Position numbers and translations under genes: made by a program
Shown here: positions 56,441 to 64,000 of the stretch, in pieces
Layout: each line of letters opens with the position of its first letter
Numbering within the stretch: position 1 is the first letter of the stretch
The notes under the pieces: model-generated
Database searches by the model: none
What the model was told of the DNA's origin: nothing
The model's input: the letters and a program-made list of their open reading frames with translations, nothing else
From: Chrysemys picta bellii
Taxonomy: Eukaryota; Chordata; Testudines; Emydidae
Assembly: GCF_011386835.1 (NCBI RefSeq)
Contig: NC_088791.1
Coordinates: forward strand, 4,960,998-5,024,997
Reading direction: 5' to 3'
DNA: 64,000 nt

Positions 56441-57440
56441 GGGAGAGTCAGCAATAAAACCAGTCATAGTGATTACTCATCCCCATACTCACCACTTCCC
56501 CTGAACTGCATTGGACAGTTTTCAATCAAGGCTTCTGAATATCCCGCTGCAGCATCAATGAAGTCAGTAGAATGATCCCAGGAATGTAGCTGGTCCATAC
56601 AGTTTTCAGAGGAAAGAGAGGTGCTGGGTGTGATGTGCTCTTCACCCCATGTGGAGTTAGGAACAAACTACTAATCAAAAGCACAGATGAAATAAATTCT
56701 GTGAATGGAAGGAGTTCTCAAAGTTTGGTTTGTAACTAATTGGGCTATTAGGAACAAATGGCCTCTCAAGTCCTCCAGCAGCCTGAAAAACTGTCTATAA
56801 TCACTCATGACTCCGGGGTCTTCTAACTGCTTTATCTAATTCTCCGATGTGAACACGAGAACCCTGTTCAACTCGCTCTCTTCATAACCACTCACACGAT
56901 CTGCTAGGGATCCTTTTAATTTAGGACTGCCTCTTGCACAGACACTCTGGGATTCTGAACAGTAGAAAGGGTTTTGGGGTTTTGTTGTTCTTTCCCCCGC
57001 ATTATTGAGTTGCAGGCATTGATTTCTTCCTGGTTTAGAAGTTAAGGCTTGGATTTTCAAAGCAAGACATGGAGTTGGGACATTAGAGCCTATTAATTTT
57101 ACTTAGAACTTTGGCATTTAAATCCCTTAGGTAACTGTGAAAAACCTCACCCACAGTGCTTAACTTAGGGTTTAAAAAGAAATTCTCTAAATTTCCTCCA
57201 AAAAGGACTATTTCATTGTTCTTCTGCTACCTTCTGAAGCAGCTGGTAAGTGATAGTCATTAAGACAGGGTACTCTCTTCCAGCATGGTAATTCCTATAT
57301 TCTCATGTGCAGAAGTAATTCTAGGTACAGATCTTCGTCTGGTCTAAATTAGCGTATCTCCAATTAAGGCTGTGGAACAATGTAGATTTCCACCAGGGGA
57401 GGATGTGGTGGTTTGTGTTTTGTTTTGAGTAAAAAAACCA
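56440..57440 (+). pseudogene. Beta-keratin relic without coding exon (second type)
   Basis: Shares the same order of landmarks as 3290-4290 but is an independent, more diverged copy. Upstream block at 56560-56600, TATA equivalent ctgtctataatc at about 56789, donor replaced near 56860 (gagaac), intron block ggactgcctcttgcac at about 56924, gaagcagctggtaag at 57235. No coding exon follows. The left arm keeps only its 3' part (28926-29221). Confidence 0.55.
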
Positions 57441-57888
57441 CCACTTTTGCTTAGTCATCAATAAGTTTTGGTGACTTGGTAAGGAGGTGGTGTTTAGTGT
57501 TTCCTTTTGATAAAAAAAAACAACACTTTTATTTAGTCATCAGCAAGTAGTGGTGACTTGCTAAAGTTTACAAACCAAAGCAGCGCATTGTGATGCTGGA
57601 CTGAACTCGTTTGTAAGTAGAGGTTATATCCTAGTAAGGAAACCAGCATTATTAATGCTATCCCAGCCATGTTCTGTGTGATATTCTTTTAATGGACTGG
57701 AAATCACAACAATTAATGATACATATTTGGTATATTTATAGGTCTTAGTGACAGTAATCTCAAGGACAAAAAGAATAAAAAGGATTCAAAAGACCTTGTT
57801 GAATTTTTCTTTCTTTCTTTCGTTCTTTCATTCTCGCTTGCTTGCTTGCTATCGTCCAATAATGGAGGTAGATCTGATTGATGGGGGA
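57441..57888. other. Duplicated relic tail and CTTT/GCTT tract
   Basis: The block cttagtcatca..gtgacttg occurs twice (57450-57480 and 57530-57562). A degenerate ctttctttcgttc / gcttgcttgct tract lies at about 57806-57850. No gene. Confidence 0.5.
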
Positions 57889-58999
57889 TGTGATGTTGCG
57901 CTCTATATGTTTATGGAAATATGTTTATGAGTGTAAATATATCTGAAGTTATGAGCATTGGCTCTTTGCTTGTATTTAAAGTGTTTGCTGTAGGAAACAC
58001 ATAAGAAAGGTTTGGCCAACATATTGTCAAGGTATTTTTCAAGTAATTGGGAGTACTTAACTAACAATGGACTTTGGGAGACGCCAATCCACATCTGAGC
58101 TTTCCTGGAAACGTTCAGACTAACATGTAAACAATGGCGTCAGCCTGCAAAAAGCTGAATCATTCATGGAGATGTGACTTGCCCAGGTGGCTACAAACTC
58201 CATCTTGTTGCGGTGATTTTGCACAGGAGAACAAATGGGTTTCCGCCCACAAGAGAGAGAATGTAAAAGGCACTGGAAGCCTCTCCATTTTGTCTTCAGC
58301 TGGCTCAGGAGATGGCCTCTCCACCCAAAGAGATGCCTCAAAGAAACTGGAAGAAAGGACTGGAACTACGGGGCTGTGAGTGGTTGCTGGGCCCAGGCCA
58401 AAAGTACAACATTGTTCTGAAAAGGATTATACCTGAGATAACATCTAGGGTGAGAAGTTAGTATTTGTTACTAGATCCTAAATGTATTAAGTTAGCCTTG
58501 TGTGTTTTGTTTTATTTTGCTTGGTAACTTACTTTGTTATTGCTTGAAACCACTTAAATCCTACTTTGTATACTTAATAAAATCACTTTTGTTTATGAAT
58601 TAACTCAGAGTAAGTAATTAATACCTGGGGGAGCAAACAGCTATGCATATCTCTTTATCTGTGTTATAGAGAGCAGACAATTTGAGTTTACCCTTTATAA
58701 GCTTTATACAGAGTAAAATAGATTTTAATCAGGGTTTAGGCTCCCAGAAAGACTGAATACTAGGTGCTGGGAAAGTGTCTGTTAACTGAGAAGCCCCTGG
58801 GCTAAGTGAATCTTAGTTTCTGTGAACTGCAGGGCAGTGTAGCCCGACCTCTTGGTCTGTGCTGGAACCGACTGGTGTGTATAGCTCAGCAAGACGGGAG
58901 TAGAGGGAATCCTTTTCTGGCAGGGGGGTTTGTTCTCAGTGGTATCCCAGCACATGTAGTGACGGTCTTGTGGGAGTTTCTGTGACCCAGCCCATCACA
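57889..58999 (+). mobile_element. Solo LTR, family LTR-B (complete)
   Basis: TGTGATGTTGCGCTC at 57889 to CCCATCACA at 58999, with AATAAA at 58576-58581. It is the reference copy for judging the 5' deletion at 13460. No retroviral genes adjoin it. Confidence 0.65.
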
Positions 59000-59150
59000 A
59001 GGGATAGTGAAAAAGTTATTCGAAGGGCAGGTGATCCCATAACTATCTTCTACTGGGTTTCTTGCAGCTCCCTGTGAAGCCTCTAGTACTGTCCACTGTG
59101 GGAGAGAGGCCTGATCTTCTGTAGCAATGCCTATGTTCTGTTGTTCCAAA
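59000..59150 (+). mobile_element. CR1 3'-terminal fragment
   Basis: Counterpart of 14538-14690. Confidence 0.5.
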
Positions 59151-59204
59151 GAGCGGTCCATCCCCTTTCTCCCTTTCCCAGCTTCTGCCAAAAAGAGACT
59201 AGGG

Positions 59205-59710
59205 ACACCATCCCCGTTTATCCTGAAGGACCTATCCTTCGTGAATTTATCTATGTTTTTTTTTTTTGAACCCTGTTATAGTCTTGGCCTTCACAACATC
59301 CTCTGGCAAAGAGTTCCACAGACTGACTGAGAGTTGTGTGAAGAAATACTTTCTTTTTTTTAAATTTTAAATAGATTCATAGATTCATAGATTCTAGGAC
59401 TGGAAGGGACCTCGAGAGGTCATCGAATCCAGTCCTCTGCCCGCATGGCAGTACCAAATACTGTCTAGACCATCCCTGATAGACATTTATCTAACCTACT
59501 CTTAAATATCTCCAGAGATGGAGATTCCACAACCTCCCTAGGCAATTTATTCCAGTGTTTAACCACCCTGCCTATTAATTTCATTTGGTGACCCCTAGTT
59601 CTTGTGTTATGAGGAGTAAATAACACTTCCTTATTTATTTTCTCCACACCAGTCTTCGTTTTATAAACCTCTATCATATCTCCCCTTAGTCATCTCTTTT
59701 CCAAGTTGTG
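59205..59710 (-). mobile_element. CR1 ORF2-end fragment with a nested CR1 tail
   Basis: Outer fragment equals 14740-15057. At 59374-59572 a second, younger-looking CR1 3' end is inserted (atagattcatagattcatag terminus; ggaagggacctcgagaggtc). It resembles the end of the element at 17074. It fuses with the outer CR1 to give one open frame (59677-59465) whose coding sequence is chimeric. The insertion is absent at 14895 and 27080. Confidence 0.75.
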
Positions 59711-60049
59711 AGAACCCTCAGCCCCCTCCTCGCCTGTGGAGGGAGGGAAGAAAGGAAAAGGGAAATGAAGAGACACAAATCCCAATGTCCCCAGTGACTC
59801 TATGGGACAAAGGCCTAAGTGGGGGAAAAATTCTCCTACCTTAACTTAGTGTTTCCCGTGCCTAGAAATTGGCCAGAACCAGATTGCTCAGCCTGAACAG
59901 GTTCCAAACCGCTCTGAGGCTCTGATCTTCTCAACAGGGACGGCTGTTTTCTAACTAAATCAGTAGCGGGAAAGGGGGAAACTCCTTCTGGACAAGTTCC
60001 CTTCCCCCTCTGCATCAGTTTCCTCCAAACTACCAGGGAAAGTACCGGT
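59711..60049. other. Unassigned spacer (copy of 15058-15394)
   Basis: No gene seen. Confidence 0.35.
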
Positions 60050-60215
60050 TTCTCCATCTCTTGACATCTTCCAATGAAGACTAGATGCCTTTCTGGAGTG
60101 TGCTTTGGTCCAAAACTAGCCACTGTGCTATCCAGGAGGCCTGTGAGATCTGGGGTGTGTGTGTGTCAGATTAGATGATCTAATGGTCTCTTCTGGCCTT
60201 AAAGTCTAGAAATCT
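60050..60215 (+). mobile_element. CR1 3' tail with (GT)n
   Basis: Counterpart of 15395-15577 with a shorter gt run. Confidence 0.6.
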
Positions 60216-60599
60216 CTGAAAACCTGAGTGTGGCACATTGAGCAGCCTCTGATGTTTTCATGTGTAGCGTGTTTGATCCCCAGAGCTAACAGTGAGTGAG
60301 TGGGGGGGGGGTGATAGAGGGGGAGCAGTTCAAACATCCAAAGGGGCTGGCCAGGGGCAGGACATTAGCCCTGCAGTGCAGCGGTGGGAGTGGCAGTGAC
60401 ATCACAAGGGCCTTTTGCAGCACCTCGGGTGATTGGTCAAAAGAGGCGGTGACCTCACAGAGAGTCCATGGCAACGGCCAGGCATGACAGGCTGCAGGGC
60501 AGGGGCAATCTCAGAGACCCCCCTTGGTTTGCTGCAGCCAGTCTCCTTCCCGAGGTCTCCCCTTGAGGACTGAGACAGAATTCAGATTCAGGTTCAGTG
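60216..60599. promoter_or_regulatory. GC-rich promoter-like block (copy 3)
   Basis: Counterpart of 15578-15953 with TGACATCA, attggtcaaaa and GTGACCTCA all conserved; no gene follows. Confidence 0.35.
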
Positions 60600-60773
60600 C
60601 GGGGGGAGGGATAGCTCAGTGGTTTGAGCATTGGCCTGCTAAACCCAGGGTTATGAGTTCAATGCTAGAGGGGGCCACTTAGGACTCTGGGGCGAAATCA
60701 GTACTTGGTCCTGCTAGTGAAGGCAGGGGGCTGGACTCGATGACCTTTCAAGGTCCCTTTCCAAGAAAAAAAA
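60600..60773 (+). mobile_element. tRNA-derived SINE
   Basis: Counterpart of 15954-16154 with a shortened tail and poly(A). A-box-like tagctcagtggtttgagc, B-box-like gttatgagttcaatgc. Confidence 0.7.
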
Positions 60774-61044
60774 ATGTACATGAGCACAGGGACAAGCCTC
60801 TTCAGAGTAGCGCAGATGATTGTCTATCATGCACCGCGCCCTGATCAAAGGCCATCAGGACTCAGTGGGAAGGAGGGGCTCTTGGGGACAGGCCGGTTCT
60901 GTTGCTGCAGGAGGAGACCTACAGCCTGTTTAACTCTCTAAGCTGTCAGGTGACTGATGGAGTAGAAAGGGTCCAGGTTTAACTCCCAGCTCAGCCAATC
61001 AGCGTTCAGACTTGACAGAACTCTGTCTTATTAATCTCTTCTCA

Positions 61045-61194
61045 TAGGAAAGCTGTTCTATACCCCTACTGTTTTTTGAGTTGAGGCGACCACATCTGCA
61101 CACAGTATTCAAGATGTGGGCGTGTCATGGATTTCTCTAGAGGCAATATGATATTTTCTGTCTTATAAAGTACCCATAACTTATGGCCAGGTTA
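61045..61194 (-). mobile_element. CR1 internal fragment
   Basis: Counterpart of 16428-16562. The preceding 60774-61044 is unassigned flank. Confidence 0.6.
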
Positions 61195-62622
61195 GCAAAG
61201 TTTTCCCAGTTTTCGTCTCTATGAATAATCATTACTGAAACGCCTAAAGCCTGGGAAAGACAGGTTCCATTGAATAGGGAGGGTGGTATGTGGAGTTCAG
61301 ATTGAGAAGACCGTTCTCGTGAAGAGCCAAACTTTCAGAGTGCTCTAAAAGCAAAGTCATCCTGTCCTGAAAGTTGCTCTGCCATTCAAGGAGTTGGGGC
61401 GCAAGTTAATCTTGCATTAACCAAGCCATTTGGTGGCCACTTGTCTTTTCCTTCCAAAAATCCAGGTCACTAGCCTGCAAAGACTCACAAACACGCTTAC
61501 CTTGGACCATGTGACTAGTGCTCTTCAAACCATAGGAAAACTTACATTCTTAAATTTAACATCTGTCTAGTCTTTGCAGGGAAAGACTCTTTGCTAAAAC
61601 AGGTAAACCAAGGAGGAACTCCACCATGGTACAGACAGCCCTCATAATGCTATAAACCACTTCAATGGCTCCTCTCACTCCATTGCTTAGAAAAGCTGCA
61701 ACTTGAGAAGTACCTGGTGCGGCTTCCTATACAGGGATGAATTTCATCCAGCGCGATTTTTAAGCAAGTAGGGAGGAACAAAGAGAACCAGAAGACGGAT
61801 ATTATGATGCAGCAGAGTTTTTAATGCAAATGAAATTGGTAGTTCACAGTTACAGGAAGAAATACTACAGAGCAGCAAGAATGTATTTCCCATGTTTCAA
61901 GGAGGGCAGTGACCGATCACAGGTCTCAATGGGATGTATTTCAGAGACAATGTTCTTTTCCATTGGTGCAGTTGCAGAGGTTGACAACCAAGTCCCCTTT
62001 GTAACCACTTTAAGTGTATTTGTTTACCCCGGTCGGTGGGAAATGAGACAAAGCAAAAGAGAAGCAGAGACTACGCAGCTTCTCCATTAGACATCTGCCG
62101 CAGCAAAGGTCAACGCAAGACAGTAGAGGTACGTAGTGATAAAAGGGAAAGAACATTTTGGACCTAATTCTGCTTGACAGCAAGGTCTCTTTTTCCCACT
62201 CTCAAGGGACTTAAACTGACACTAAATGTAAATGATGCCTATCTTCAGGCCCCTGTTGCCGTCACTCTGCGGGGTTAGTGTAAAAAGCCAGAGTATAATT
62301 CAGAATGAGTCTACATGTGAAAAAGAGAATCAGCACACGGGTGGGAAAGCATTGCAAAGTGGGTGTAAAGTTGATGTCCAGGAGCAGATCCAGTTGAATG
62401 TGCACCCCCATTACGTTCTCATAAAAGACGGCTTTCTAGATGGATGCCAAGTGCTACATGTCAGTGGAGGTCCCAGCAGAGGAGAAGAGAAGAGTGTCCC
62501 GGAAAGTGGAGAATTATTCTGAAACAGAGCTGCTGACTCCATAATTATGTTGACAGTTTATTATTCAAAATGCTCTCAAAATTACATGCCGGAGATACAT
62601 AGGTTTCATCCCTAGCACCTGG
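61195..62622 (-). repeat. Gene-less beta-keratin 3'-flank module and LCR1, CR1-free
   Basis: Direct counterpart of 16563-17073 plus 20200-21132. The empty CR1 site (ccattgcttagaaaagctgc) is at 61680-61699. No conserved reading frame. Confidence 0.65.
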
Positions 62623-63678
62623 TGTAACAACGCGGCCTCTGGCAGGACACTACTGAGAGTATCAATTCAGGACAAATTGCTTAGAACAGGGCAGTCACAG
62701 CCCAAGGCTGGGGGTCCTTTACTATTAAGGCACGCCAAACCAGCTAAACAGAGAGGAGTTTGGTTTCACCCCACTGGCTAACCAGAAGTCATACAAGCAA
62801 TTCCCTCCTTTGTATCACAACCGCTACCGCTCCGTATGGGGATCAATGGTTATGAAAACCAATACCCCAGTAAAAGAAAAAAGGATCTCCCGATCCCAAA
62901 GGACCAAGCCCCAGACCCAGGTCAATATATAAATCAGATATTACCCACAAATCACGCTGTTGTCAATCCTTTAGAATCTAAAATATAAAGGTTTATTCAT
63001 AAAAAGATAGAAATGTAGATGAGAGCTGAAATTGGTTAAAGGAATCAATTCCATACAGTAATGGCAAAGTTCTTGGTTCAGACTTGTAGCAATGGTGGAA
63101 TAAACTGCAGGTTCAAATCAAGTCTCTGGAACATCCCCAGCTGGGATGGGTCATTCAGTCCGTTGTTCAGAGCTTCAATTTGTAGCCAAGTTCCTCCAGA
63201 GGTAAGAAGCAGGATTGAAGACAAGATGGAGAAGATGCAGCTGCCTTTTATATCCTCTTGCCATGCGACCTGTCCTTCCTTTGTTTCAAACACAAGTTGC
63301 CCAGCACATGGCTTGAAACCCTTAGAGTTCTCTCCATAGGCATTTCCCTACATGCCTGGCTGAGTCACAAGACGTATCTGCCGTCTCTCAATGGGTCAGT
63401 TGTATAGCTGATGGTCTTTAATGGGCTGTCAAGCAGGCTAGGCAGTGCTGATGCCAAACTGTCTGGGGTGTCAACCAGAAACATAGCACAAGTTAGAAAT
63501 ACAGGCAGGATAGAGCCAATACTTATAACTTTAAATACAAAAATGATACATGCATATAGCTAGCATAATCATAACCAGCAAATCATAACCTTTTCATGTA
63601 CACCTTACTTGGCCTCCTTTGTACAAGATTTGGTGCCACTACAGGACCTTGGTTGCAACAATGATCTACACGGTCACA
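62623..63678 (-). mobile_element. Solo LTR, family LTR-C (copy 2)
   Basis: Counterpart of 21133-22203, with a small deletion near 62808. TATAAAAG (antisense near 63245) and AATAAA (antisense near 62993) retained. Confidence 0.7.
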
Positions 63679-63840
63679 GTTCATGTCAATAATGTCACAC
63701 GTAGAGGAGAGATAGGAATGGAAATGGGGATTGATTTCATCAGAGGGCTCCAAATCAGGCAAGAAATGGCCAAGTTAGTAAAGATTTCCCAGTCTTTGTC
63801 TGAATGACTAAACCCTGCTAAAACACCCCAAGCCCTTACT

Positions 63841-64000
63841 GAGGGCTTGTCTTCGCTACCCTCCTGGATCGGCGGGTAGAAATCGATCTCTTGGGGATCA
63901 ATTTATCGCGTCTCATTGGGACGCGATAATCGATCCCCGAATCGACGCGCGTACTGCACCAGCCCAGGTAGGAGTAAGCGCCGTCGACAGGGCAGCCGCG
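63841..64000. mobile_element. Palindromic MITE-like element, cut by window end
   Basis: Counterpart of 22364-22520: gatcggcgggtag, then ggggatcaatttatcgcgtc and its inverted match gacgcgataatcgatcccc. Its presence shows that the next inverted-repeat centre (B2) begins here. Confidence 0.6.

Noticed and set aside
1..64000. CRISPR array, bacterial operon or phage content
   Set aside because: The repeats are eukaryotic transposons with TSDs, introns and poly(A) features. No short regularly spaced repeats with unique spacers were seen.

Overview
The window looks like turtle (chelonian) genomic DNA. It contains three intact copies of a glycine/tyrosine-rich corneous beta-protein (beta-keratin) gene of the sauropsid scale type: one TATA box, a short non-coding first exon, an intron in the 5' UTR and a single coding exon. 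The rest is reptile repeat sequence: CR1 LINEs at many stages of decay, Penelope-like element (PLE) pieces including a GIY-YIG endonuclease fragment, several LTR families, tRNA-derived SINEs and a palindromic MITE-like element. The family assignments rest on recognition from memory; no database search was possible.

The dominant fact is the architecture. The window is about two units of a large repeat that is itself built as imperfect inverted repeats. Unit 1 covers about 1-22600 and unit 2 about 22600-64000; position 1 corresponds to position 33445. Inside unit 2 two long arms, about 23460-42799 and 44341-63100, are reverse complements around a 1.5 kb spacer (centre A2, near 43570). At the A2 centre two beta-keratin genes sit head to head (41035-42229 on minus, 44913-46106 on plus). 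Unit 1 has the equivalent centre (A1, about 9.1-11.1 kb), but only the minus-strand gene survives (7345-8538); the plus-strand partner has been replaced by about 110 bp. Between the A centres lies a second inverted-repeat centre (B1, about 22.5 kb) made of truncated LTRs and a MITE-like element. The window ends as the next B centre begins.

Region by region: 1-2900 LTR element split by CR1 and PLE insertions; 2900-5750 dead beta-keratin 5' region and low-copy repeats; 5790-9130 gene 1 and flanks; 9130-11250 rearranged spacer; 11250-13080 inverted flank with deletion scar; 13080-22600 LTR, CR1, SINE, promoter-like GC-rich block, an orphan beta-keratin 3' flank split by a 3.1 kb CR1, and an LTR; 22600-33440 the inverted order of the same blocks; 33440-42800 near-identical repeat of 1-9130 with gene 2; 42800-44340 spacer; 44341-64000 the inverted right arm with gene 3.

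The three genes encode the same 141-residue protein and differ at only three nucleotide sites, all synonymous. Around them are several beta-keratin relics that keep promoter, exon 1 and intron homology but have lost the coding exon. The most informative material is the insertions present in some arms and absent in others. With their target-site duplications they allow the order of duplication, inversion and transposition to be read.
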